DNA of 64,000 bases from JAAYCU01 sp964401335 (GTDB taxonomy: Bacteria > Planctomycetota > Phycisphaerae > UBA1845 > PWPN01), in the NCBI GenBank assembly GCA_964401335.1, contig CAYNYK010000004.1, positions 1 through 64,000 of the forward strand. Direction: 5' to 3'. A model generated the notes under the pieces. That model was not told where the DNA came from and searched no databases. It saw nothing but the letters and a program-made list of their open reading frames with translations. Of this stretch, positions 54,731 to 63,061 are shown in pieces. Numbering within the stretch: position 1 is the first letter of the stretch; each line of letters opens with the position of its first letter. Both the position numbers and the translations under genes were made by a program.

Positions 54731-56041
54731 CTATGGCTCGGGCACTGTTGCATTTTCCACGACCTCGAAATTCGCAATATCGAAAGTTGCGGTAGCGGGA
54801 TCTTGATTCGGGATCGCCGAGTAAGCCAGGGGTATGGTTTCGAGTTCCTCGTTCAACTTTTCCATCACGGCCTGCCACTTTGTTTTATTCGCAGGAAGAG
54901 CGGTCGCCGCCGATTGCCCAATTAGAGTGTTGACCTCGTCTTCCGGTAAGTCCAGTTGGGCGGTATGGATATCTTCCGCCCAAAATGTAAAGGAACCGGC
55001 ATTATCCACGAGATAGGCCCCGTATTTCCGCAGGGCTTGCAGGAACATTTGGGTAATCGGAGCCAAGGAGGATTCATCAATAGGCTGCCCCAGCTCGTCC
55101 ACCAGTGACGGTTTCAAACGAATGCGCTGGCCGGCGGCCAAGGCGTTCGGATCCGTGCTGTAATAATCGGTTTCCGTGGTCGTGGCGGGATAGAAATAAT
55201 CAGATTCCAGGGGTTCATAAGGATCCAGGGCCAGGTTCCGCGGGCCGGGGATCGCGAAAGCGAGGGCATGGTTGATCTGACCGGCCTCGATATCCTCTGG
55301 TATAAGCAGACCGGCGAGCAGCGGCGTACCCATGGCCCGGGCGCTGTTCAGGCCGGCCAGATTTGTGCCTGATTCACGCACATCAAAGAAATCAATCGCC
55401 CCGGCCGCTAGCACCAGCGGACCTTGTCGCCCTCCGCCCAGGCTATTGCCGGCGGCATCCTGGGCGGTTGTGGCATTCCAATAATCGTATTCCACGTAAG
55501 AATCAGGATCGTAGAGCACGAGATGCCCGTCGGCATCGGTATCGGCCGGACCCGAAGGGCGAACATCATCGTCCGGAGCGGGGACATCGACCGTACCATC
55601 AGGAGCAATAGGCAATTTGGGATTATTCAGGCCACTCGGGTTGCCTTCGTAATCTTCCAGTAGCACAATCTGCCGGTCCGTCCCCATGAGGTAAATCGGC
55701 ATGCTGTACTCGTCGTAATTGACATACATAAAGGGGAAGGGTTCCTGCAGGCCTGTGCCCGAGGGCTGGAGCGAGGTATTATCGCCCAACAGCACACGAT
55801 ACAGGGCGAGTATCTGCTGGTCGCTCGTGCCCAAGGCATTGGCTTGGTCGGCCGGCTGGTTCCAGGCGCTGTTCGCGGCAAACAGCGGAAGGGGCAGAGA
55901 AAAATTCCTCAGCAACGTGACGTCATTCCCCCCGTCATCCACATCGCCGTCATCCCCGTCACCAGAATCACAGACGGCCGCCAGAAAAAAAGGTATGCAA
56001 ATCAGTGCCAAGATAACTTTCGCAGGTATTCTTCGCCACAT
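54731..56041 (-). CDS. secreted protein of unknown family with Asp/Gly-rich linker
   Basis: This 436-residue protein has the signal peptide MWRRIPAKVILALICIPFFL, then AAVC and the linker DSGDGDDGDVDDGG. The body is mostly beta-rich and contains FAANSAWNQP, GRQGPLVLAAGAIDFFDVRES, INHALAFAIPGPRNLA and YGAYLVDNAGSFTFWAEDI. I do not recognise a family or a catalytic motif. The start follows GGAG. It is adjacent to the GH114-like gene and to a beta-propeller gene, both secreted, so it may act on or bind a glycan. Confidence 0.75.
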   Translation of the reverse strand: MWRRIPAKVILALICIPFFLAAVCDSGDGDDGDVDDGGNDVTLLRNFSLPLPLFAANSAWNQPADQANALGTSDQQILALYRVLLGDNTSLQPSGTGLQEPFPFMYVNYDEYSMPIYLMGTDRQIVLLEDYEGNPSGLNNPKLPIAPDGTVDVPAPDDDVRPSGPADTDADGHLVLYDPDSYVEYDYWNATTAQDAAGNSLGGGRQGPLVLAAGAIDFFDVRESGTNLAGLNSARAMGTPLLAGLLIPEDIEAGQINHALAFAIPGPRNLALDPYEPLESDYFYPATTTETDYYSTDPNALAAGQRIRLKPSLVDELGQPIDESSLAPITQMFLQALRKYGAYLVDNAGSFTFWAEDIHTAQLDLPEDEVNTLIGQSAATALPANKTKWQAVMEKLNEELETIPLAYSAIPNQDPATATFDIANFEVVENATVPEP

Positions 56042-56095
56042 AATTATTTCTCCATCAAAGACTTACTTTTGCCAATGATAGGTTGTTTGAATAAC

Positions 56096-57508
56096 TTAAT
56101 TATCAAGCTGGTTTTCCCAATATGTTGGCATGTCCAATTGCATCAGCCAGACCCTTTCCCGGCCGACGTTTCGATTCCAATTCGTGGCCCAAACGACCCG
56201 ACGGCCGTCGCTGGTAATGGCCGCCTGGGTTTCCTCCCAATACGCATCCGTCGTGCCGTAGACCTTGGATAAATAGAAAGTCCTTGGGGCAATCGGATCA
56301 AGTTCGATCAAAATGATACTACGATCCAGCCAGTTTCGCTCGGCCATCCCGGATTCGATGTACGTGGACACCACCGCATAGCCCGGATAGTTGCACGATA
56401 TGTGTATGCCACTGTTCAAACCGACCGGCGACTCCGAATCGTAAAATAGTCGCACCAATGGCACGCGATGGGTTCCTGAATAATCGCCGCCGGCCTGAAG
56501 GATAGGTAATGTGTCGTTGGCTAATGGGATCATGTCGATATAATCGGTTTGTACATTCTGCATGACGATGATTTCATTACCCTGGGTGTCCAAACCAACA
56601 TCAGAATGGGCAACGCCATAATCAAGACGGTGAAACTGCGTTAGTTCCCGATTGGCCAGGGTCAAACCGGTCAGTTGGCCGCCGTTGTTGTAATCCCCGC
56701 CGATCAACACCCAGTTACCGTGGGGCGACATACCTACCCAGTCGATGGAAGATTCGCCGACCGTTAGCGTATGCAGGCCGAGCACCTGGTCGGTTTGCCG
56801 ATCCCAGGTAAACAGGTAACGAGGGCGGTAATCGTCGTTCATGCCTTGCAGTAGAAAAGCCCAATAGCGTTTGTCCGTGGAAGATTCGCCTTCGTCGCGC
56901 ATGGTGATGCGATAGAGGTCGCTCTGGGCCGCGATGATCGGGCCGACCGTAGCGTCCTGGCTGAAATCCTTGATTGTGGTAATCTGATTGGTCTGCACAT
57001 TAATGGTAACAATACTGAAATCCTGAAGCCCCCAGATCAAGTTGGTGTCGTTGGGGTCCCAGCGCGGTTCTTCGATATTCAGATCGGTGACCAGTTGCCC
57101 GCTTTGATCGTAGGGCATGCTTTGTGTGCGATAAACGCGGTAACCACCCTGCCGCACGTCGGTCAGAACGATCATTGATTGGTCGGCGTTGAAGGGATCA
57201 TGGCGGGAATATTCATGTCGCAAATCCTCTGACTGCACCACCCGGGTCTGGGAAGTGCCGAACGCATCGTACGATACGGAAGCCCCGACGGCAGGAACAC
57301 TGACCGAGCCGATCTTGTAGGTGGGATTGTCCCCGGAAAGCGGGTCGGGCACCTCCCGAAAGGCGCCGGTAAAGGGCGTGTTTTCGCCGGTCCCCGTATC
57401 TCCATCGATGTTATCATTATCCTGATTCTGCTCCTGACATACCTGACCTATGCAGGTGACCGCCAGAACAGTAATGAAAAGGCCCCTGCGACACATACTC
57501 GAGTTCAT
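56096..57508 (-). CDS. secreted beta-propeller protein
   Basis: This 470-residue protein has a signal peptide ending near CIGQVC, then the Asn/Asp/Gln linker QEQNQDNDNIDGD. The body has WD40-like or oligogalacturonate-lyase-like blades, for example DPFNADQSMIVLTDVR, PRWDPNDTNLIWGLQD and WVGMSPHGNWVLIGGDY. I start it at ATG 57508, which follows AGGGAG; the open frame goes 56 codons further but lacks a signal peptide there. The propeller type suggests glycan binding or lyase activity, but no catalytic His cluster was confirmed. Confidence 0.75.
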   Translation of the reverse strand: MNSSMCRRGLFITVLAVTCIGQVCQEQNQDNDNIDGDTGTGENTPFTGAFREVPDPLSGDNPTYKIGSVSVPAVGASVSYDAFGTSQTRVVQSEDLRHEYSRHDPFNADQSMIVLTDVRQGGYRVYRTQSMPYDQSGQLVTDLNIEEPRWDPNDTNLIWGLQDFSIVTINVQTNQITTIKDFSQDATVGPIIAAQSDLYRITMRDEGESSTDKRYWAFLLQGMNDDYRPRYLFTWDRQTDQVLGLHTLTVGESSIDWVGMSPHGNWVLIGGDYNNGGQLTGLTLANRELTQFHRLDYGVAHSDVGLDTQGNEIIVMQNVQTDYIDMIPLANDTLPILQAGGDYSGTHRVPLVRLFYDSESPVGLNSGIHISCNYPGYAVVSTYIESGMAERNWLDRSIILIELDPIAPRTFYLSKVYGTTDAYWEETQAAITSDGRRVVWATNWNRNVGRERVWLMQLDMPTYWENQLDN

Positions 57509-57585
57509 GACTGAATCTCCCTGTGAACTGAATCTCTTGACGAAGCGGTTCCGACTTTCCTCGCCGGATGGATAACGCCGCCGAT

Positions 57586-58704
57586 TCAATTTCCATCCCA
57601 ACCGGCAATACGGGCCATCATCCACCAGAAGGCCCGGCCTTTCTGGTAGCAGTTGAAACACACCGAATGCTGGCAATCGTCGTCGTCAACGCAGTCGAAA
57701 TCCGGACACGTATGCGTGGAACACCACGTCTCACACCATTCGCACCAGTCGCTGCCGTTCGGATAATAGTTGCCCGCCGGGTCGTAGCTCTCGATATCCG
57801 CGAAATCGTACAGAATCTTATTGTTGGTCGCACAATAGTCGCGGATCTGATTGTTACGCTGATAAAGAGTGCCGCCGGGACCGGTTCCATCCAGATGCCC
57901 GGTCATGTAGACGAAAACGACGTCAGGATAGTCGCTTTCGAGTTGATCCATGGCGTCCAGATAAGCGTCGATACCCGCCTCGGTATTGCCGCCCACCCCC
58001 CCACACCACGACCACATCACCATATTGATATCGCTGCCCGGTTCATCCAGCACGTCGCGGGTAATATCAACCCAGGAAAGGTCGCCTTGCTCACCAAGGT
58101 CCACATCGTCGCGATCCTGGAGTTGAAGGGAACCGGGACCGGTATTAAAGGCAAAGTCGTCGTCCAGGTCGTAAATGAGCTGCATACCGGTGATGATCTG
58201 GCTGCCATGCGAGGTGTGGCCGTAGAAGATGCGATACCCGGACTTGGCGGCCTCAAGGTAGGTGGATGGAATGGCCTCGAAATCCGCCGCCGCCAGGTGA
58301 TCGGCCACGATACCTCCGGTCACAACGGTCGCGCAGGCATCCCCCGTTCCGTCCTCGTCGCTATCGGCCTGGTCAGCGTTTGCTACCAGCGGACAGTTAT
58401 CCTCGGAATCCGGAACTCCGTCGTCGTCATCATCGTTGTCGCAGACATTACCCTCACCATCGTCGTCGGTATCCGTCTGCGCTGCGTTGGCGGCATCGAT
58501 ACAGTTATCGCAAGCGTCCCCCACCCCGTCATTATCCCCGTCGGACTGATCGACGTTGTAGGTCTGGGGGCAGTTGTCCTCGGCATCGGCTATCCCGTCC
58601 CCATCCGCATCCGGCCTTCCTCCGCCGGGGCAGCCATTCTGACCAAGGCAAAGAATAACGCAACCAACAAGAAGGAAATATATAACTCGCTTTTTATCGA
58701 ACAT
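57586..58704 (-). CDS. secreted protein with thrombospondin-type-3 repeats and Cys-rich tail
   Basis: This 372-residue protein has a signal peptide (residues 1-25) followed by calcium-binding thrombospondin-type-3 repeats (DADGDGIADAEDNCP and similar, to about residue 125). A globular domain of about 190 residues follows, including YGHTSHGSQIITGMQ and VVFVYMTGHLDGTG, which resemble an SGNH-hydrolase-like fold. The last 55 residues hold eight Cys, with CEWC and CFNC pairs, and end in KGRAFWWMMARIAGW. The ATG at 58704 follows AAGGAG. The tail could bind metal, form disulfides or hold a cofactor. No function is assigned. Confidence 0.78.
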   Translation of the reverse strand: MFDKKRVIYFLLVGCVILCLGQNGCPGGGRPDADGDGIADAEDNCPQTYNVDQSDGDNDGVGDACDNCIDAANAAQTDTDDDGEGNVCDNDDDDDGVPDSEDNCPLVANADQADSDEDGTGDACATVVTGGIVADHLAAADFEAIPSTYLEAAKSGYRIFYGHTSHGSQIITGMQLIYDLDDDFAFNTGPGSLQLQDRDDVDLGEQGDLSWVDITRDVLDEPGSDINMVMWSWCGGVGGNTEAGIDAYLDAMDQLESDYPDVVFVYMTGHLDGTGPGGTLYQRNNQIRDYCATNNKILYDFADIESYDPAGNYYPNGSDWCEWCETWCSTHTCPDFDCVDDDDCQHSVCFNCYQKGRAFWWMMARIAGWDGN

Positions 58705-59122
58705 GAGAAAATCTCCTTTCAAAAACCGGCCGGAGGCGAAAAATTCCGGCGCAACCTTGGTTATCCAGACATGCACGCTAAGCTTTCACGGTAACAGTCA
58801 AACATCGTTCGCACAACAAGCAAAGCATTTATTCAATTGCGGCCCACCTATAATATACCCCCTATCCGTGAATATGCCAAGCCATTGTTCGATGAAACAT
58901 ACAGGCCGCGAACCCAAATGAACATGTCTTTTCTCGCAAGAACCAAATCAGCTTGCCGACTGCTCACCATTACGCTTAGACCGATTACCACCTTGCATAC
59001 CACCTGGTCGCCGCTCAGGTTCTTTACGCTGGAAAGGGTTTTTATTACGATCATTCTCGACAGGCCGACGATCAGACTCGTCGGAGACGAGGAATCGCAC
59101 ACGCCGGATAAAAGGAATCCCA
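58705..59122. other. 418-bp divergent gap
   Basis: It lies between two divergent genes encoding secreted proteins. It holds a candidate minus-strand promoter (listed separately). A plus-strand TTTACG-17-TACGAT pair near 59021-59049 could serve the LamG/propeller gene but is weak. No further gene was recognised. Confidence 0.5.
58852..58880 (-). promoter_or_regulatory. candidate promoter for the thrombospondin-repeat gene
   Basis: On the minus strand, TTGGCA (58875-58880) and TATATT (58852-58857) are 17 bp apart. Each matches five of six consensus bases. The leader to the ATG at 58704 would be about 140 bases. Confidence 0.5.
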
Positions 59123-60865
59123 ATGAAATACATAACAAAGCTGTCCCTGGTCCTCTTGGTTATGGTATTCGGCTGTTTCACCACGGGTTGTGCGGTAACG
59201 AGATCAAGAAACCTGACCGCCCCGACCGGCGGCCTGGCGGGCTATTGGAAACTGGCCGAGGACGGTCGGGATTCTTCCGGCCACAATCGCCATGCCACCA
59301 ATCATGGGGTTGTTTTCACGGACGGCGCGGCGGAGTTCAGTGGAAACCAGGCTTATCTCGAAGTGCCCGATCCAAACGCATTCCGGTTTGGCACGGGCGA
59401 TCTGGCCATTTCCGTCTGGGTCCAATGCCGCACGCCAATGACCGACGTAACCGGCGATATTCTCAGTAAGTTTGATCCCGCCCGGCGACGAGGCATCAAT
59501 TTCCACATCTCCGGCAGTTCACCCGCCTATTGTTCGGTCAGCGACATCCGCCATGTTTATTTCGGCATCGACAACCAACAGGACGGTGTGTGGATCGATC
59601 ACGGCCGCCCCAGTCCGACCAATACACTGATCAACGCGATGATTGTTTACCACGGTGACTTATATGCCGGCATCTCCGACGCGACGGACCCGGAGCAGGC
59701 CTGCCGAGTGTTCCGTTTTGCCGGAGGACAAAAATGGATCGACTGCGGCCGAGTCAGCGAAGACCTGAATACCCACTCGGTTATGTCCATGATTGTCCAT
59801 AATGGCCGACTTTACGCAGGTACCGGCACCTATGACTGGACCGTGGCCAACAAAGGCGAGTGCGGACCTTCACGCGTCTATCGCTACGAGGGCGGGACCA
59901 CGTGGACCGACTGCGGGGCACCGGGAATCGCCTATCGGGCGACTACCCTCGCTTCGCTGAACGGAGACCTTATCCTCGCCGATGACCGGATGAACGTCGC
60001 CCGCTATGACGGAGACCAGCGCTGGACCTTGTTGCGGGAATCAAAGGAAAAAATTGAGCGGATCGATTCAATGATGATTCTTCACGGCCGGCTTTATGGA
60101 TCACGCACCTATCCATGGTTGTATGAAGGAGATCGAAACTGGAGAAGAATCGGCGATTTAATCGAAAGCCATCAGATCAGCCAGATTCATTCGATGGTCA
60201 TTTATGAAGGCAAGCTCATCCTTGGCGGCTGGACATCGGGCTTTATCATGCGCTACCAGGGGCCCGACAACTGGGAATATCTTGGACAGGTGGGCATCGA
60301 TCCAAAACACGCGATCAACGAAATCAACGACTTTACCGTCTACAACGGCAAGCTCTACGCGGGCGTGCTGCCGAAAAGCGAGTTATGGCGTTATGAAGGT
60401 GGAACCCAGTGGTCACGGGTCCGACAGATGGTCAACCACCCGCACTGGGCAGTGGGCGATCGGGACACCTGGGGGCGCATCACAAGCATGGCGATCTACC
60501 AAGGGCGATTGTTCCTCGCCCCCTCGACCTGCCGGGGCGTAGCCGACGCCAGGAATAAAACCGAGACCGGACATGTTTATTCCTGGCAGGCCGGTCGTTG
60601 TGTCTCCTATGATGACGACCTGGGCGGCACGTGGCGCCACCTGACCGCGATACGCGCCGGCGCGCAACTGCATCTGTATGTGGACGGCCAAAAGGTGGCC
60701 AGTTCGGAGGCGTTTAATCCTGCTGATTATGACCTGAGCAGCAGGCAACCGTTACGGATCGGCTTTGGCGCGGAGAATTATTTCAACGGGCGCATGCGCG
60801 AGTTGCGTATCTATAACCGCGCCCTGACCGACGAGGATATCCGTCGGCTGGCCGACCCGCGTTGA
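59123..60865 (+). CDS. lipoprotein with a LamG domain interrupted by a beta-propeller
   Basis: This 580-residue protein has the lipoprotein signal MKYITKLSLVLLVMVFGCFT with TTGC as likely lipobox. Residues about 38-140 match the first half of a LamG/concanavalin-like jelly roll (GLAGYWKLAEDGRDSSG, DLAISVWVQC). About 145-500 form a run of kelch-like blades with recurring MIVYHGDLYAG, MIVHNGRLYAG, MMILHGRLYG and MVIYEGKLILGG. The second LamG half resumes with WRHLTAIRAGAQLHLYVDGQ and ends MRELRIYNRALTDEDIRRLA. The propeller is therefore inserted inside the jelly roll. The ATG follows AAGGAAT. It probably binds glycans at the cell surface. Confidence 0.8.
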   Translation: MKYITKLSLVLLVMVFGCFTTGCAVTRSRNLTAPTGGLAGYWKLAEDGRDSSGHNRHATNHGVVFTDGAAEFSGNQAYLEVPDPNAFRFGTGDLAISVWVQCRTPMTDVTGDILSKFDPARRRGINFHISGSSPAYCSVSDIRHVYFGIDNQQDGVWIDHGRPSPTNTLINAMIVYHGDLYAGISDATDPEQACRVFRFAGGQKWIDCGRVSEDLNTHSVMSMIVHNGRLYAGTGTYDWTVANKGECGPSRVYRYEGGTTWTDCGAPGIAYRATTLASLNGDLILADDRMNVARYDGDQRWTLLRESKEKIERIDSMMILHGRLYGSRTYPWLYEGDRNWRRIGDLIESHQISQIHSMVIYEGKLILGGWTSGFIMRYQGPDNWEYLGQVGIDPKHAINEINDFTVYNGKLYAGVLPKSELWRYEGGTQWSRVRQMVNHPHWAVGDRDTWGRITSMAIYQGRLFLAPSTCRGVADARNKTETGHVYSWQAGRCVSYDDDLGGTWRHLTAIRAGAQLHLYVDGQKVASSEAFNPADYDLSSRQPLRIGFGAENYFNGRMRELRIYNRALTDEDIRRLADPR

Positions 60866-60896
60866 TCCTTTTTCCAAAATGCAATGGAGACGACAC

Positions 60897-63008
60897 ATGC
60901 GCTTGGACTATCTAGTATTGGCCATCTCGATTCTTGTGGTTTCAACCACCTCCAACTTGGCTGGAGCCGATGCTTCCGCCGCTGACACGTACGTGCTGAT
61001 TCCCCCGCCGCAACAGATTGAATGGCGGACGGGAACCGGGCTGACGAGCCGTCAACTAAAAATCTGGTCGCCGGCCGACTGGGCGGAACAAACGGAGCGT
61101 TGTCTCTGGCTGATCAACGATTTGCCGGATAAGCCGGGTTTCAACGCAACGATGGTTTCCGACCCGTCCCAGGCAACGGTACTCATTCAAACAACATCAG
61201 CCTCACCGGGCCTGGAAGGTTATCGACTGGAAATAAGCCAAGCCCAGGCGCGCATCGAGGCGGCCGATCTTGACGGGGTTTTCAACGCCTTGGCGACCCT
61301 GGCCCAACTGGCCGAACAATGCCCGGCGGAATCGACCGGTTTACCCCCCTGCCGGATCGTCGATTACGCCAATCTGCCATTGCGTGCCGTTCATATCGAT
61401 TTGACCGCCCAGCAATATACGCCCGGCTATGTGCAGAAACTGATGCGCGAGCTGGCCCGTTTCAAGATTAACGGTATCCTTATGGAATACTCGGACAGTT
61501 TCCCCTTCCGTGATCCTCATACGGCCATTCGGCGACCCGATGCGTTTACTGAAGCGGATATCCGCGCGATCCTGCAAACCGCCGCCGCCTGCCGGCAGGA
61601 AATCATCCCCCTGCAACAATGTCTCGGCCACCTGGACTATCTGTTGTACCAGGAACCATACGCGCGATTGGGGAAGGATCATGGGGCCTATATGGTCTGC
61701 CCGCTGGAAGAGGCATCGCTTAAACTGGTTTTCGAGCTGATCGACAACATCGCGGATCAACATCCTGCGCTGCGTTATTTGCATCTGGGCGGTGATGAAG
61801 TAGGGCCGCAGGGCTGCCCCAAATGCGAGGCCTACGCGGAAAAACACAGCTTTTCTTCGTTGTACGTCAACCATTATCGCCGGGTGGCCGAGCACTGTCA
61901 CCAGCGCGGAATTAGGCCGTTAATGTGGTCCGATGTCATCCTGCATAATCCGGAGGCTCTAAAAGAGTTGCCAAGTGACATCGTTTGGGTGGAATGGGAC
62001 TATCGCTGCACGACGGACCCGACGCCCAACCTCATGCAGGGGGCCACCTTGGGCCATCTGGATAAAATCAAGCCCATCTACCGGGAATATTTCGGCGAGG
62101 GAATCGGCCTGGCCGAGGCCGAGCAGCGCGGGGGCTTCGCCGCCTTCGGTCACGTGGCAGGCTTCAAGAAGCTCGGCTACGACGCGATCACCGCGCCGGC
62201 CGCCCGTTTTTCAGGCAACAACTTCGCCCTGCCCCGGTACGCCATACACATGGAAAACATACGTCTGGCCATGACCAAGGCGGTCCAATACAAGTCGCTG
62301 GGGTCAATCATCACCAGTTGGTCTTACCGTCTGTCGCCTCATGAAGTTTGTTTGCCGTCCTATGCCTGTGCGGCCTACGGCTGGAACGTGTCCACCCCGG
62401 ATATCGCCACCCTGCTGAAACAATTCTTCGTCCTGCGCTACGGCATCGATGAGCCAAGCTTGGCCAAAGGACTTCTTGGTATCCCGGAAGACGCGCCGCC
62501 AACCACCGCGGCGGCTCCGCGTTGGGACAAGGAGCATCGTCGCTGGGTGATGACCGGTGCCCAACAGTTCGATCAGATCGCCAAATTCACGGCCAAAAAG
62601 TCGCCTCTGTCTCCCGAAACCAATCGTCAGCAGGTCAAGGAATTAAACGATTTGGCAAAGATTCTTGAGCATGCGACCAACCAGGCCCAACGCCGTCGCG
62701 CGGAGTTGACCTTCTGGAAGTTGTCACTCAATCACCTGCGACACCGTCTGCAATTGCTGGAACAGTTATACCGGCTGGTACCGCCGAAGAATGCCAAACC
62801 GCCCGTTCAGGATAAATCCTTAATCGACGATTTCATGCAACAGATCTTGACCCTTAAACAACAACACCTTGACCTCCGTCGCGATTGGTCGGAAAGCTTT
62901 AACGGAATACTCACCAGCCATTACCTGCTCACGGATCTCTATATCCGTTTCGATGCGGAAGACGAAATAGTCGATCTGGTCATCCAGTCGGCCACGAAAT
63001 CGCCGTGA
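60897..63008 (+). CDS. secreted GH20-like beta-N-acetylhexosaminidase
   Basis: This 703-residue protein has a signal peptide (to about residue 28) and an N-terminal GH20b-like domain. The TIM barrel carries HLGGDEVG, with the Asp300-Glu301 catalytic pair of GH20. Other barrel landmarks are LRAVHIDLTAQQYTPGYVQKL and PLMWSDVI. The C-terminal 150 residues are helical and coiled. The ATG at 60897 is chosen because GGAG lies 9 bases upstream; an ATG at 60879 precedes it. It probably removes N-acetylglucosamine or N-acetylgalactosamine residues. It sits 31 bp after the LamG/propeller gene. Confidence 0.82.
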   Translation: MRLDYLVLAISILVVSTTSNLAGADASAADTYVLIPPPQQIEWRTGTGLTSRQLKIWSPADWAEQTERCLWLINDLPDKPGFNATMVSDPSQATVLIQTTSASPGLEGYRLEISQAQARIEAADLDGVFNALATLAQLAEQCPAESTGLPPCRIVDYANLPLRAVHIDLTAQQYTPGYVQKLMRELARFKINGILMEYSDSFPFRDPHTAIRRPDAFTEADIRAILQTAAACRQEIIPLQQCLGHLDYLLYQEPYARLGKDHGAYMVCPLEEASLKLVFELIDNIADQHPALRYLHLGGDEVGPQGCPKCEAYAEKHSFSSLYVNHYRRVAEHCHQRGIRPLMWSDVILHNPEALKELPSDIVWVEWDYRCTTDPTPNLMQGATLGHLDKIKPIYREYFGEGIGLAEAEQRGGFAAFGHVAGFKKLGYDAITAPAARFSGNNFALPRYAIHMENIRLAMTKAVQYKSLGSIITSWSYRLSPHEVCLPSYACAAYGWNVSTPDIATLLKQFFVLRYGIDEPSLAKGLLGIPEDAPPTTAAAPRWDKEHRRWVMTGAQQFDQIAKFTAKKSPLSPETNRQQVKELNDLAKILEHATNQAQRRRAELTFWKLSLNHLRHRLQLLEQLYRLVPPKNAKPPVQDKSLIDDFMQQILTLKQQHLDLRRDWSESFNGILTSHYLLTDLYIRFDAEDEIVDLVIQSATKSP

Positions 63009-63061
63009 CCTGTTGGAAAGAAAGCCATTTTTCGGCTTAGCCCATGCCAAGGAGAACAGGT

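Noticed and set aside
57568..58794. 408-codon plus-strand open frame rich in Val, Ile and Gly
   Set aside because: It mirrors the Asp/Gly-rich thrombospondin-type repeats on the opposite strand, which explains both the length and the composition.
58703..58921. 72-codon plus-strand open frame in the divergent gap
   Set aside because: It has no ribosome site, crosses a good minus-strand promoter and encodes no recognisable pattern.
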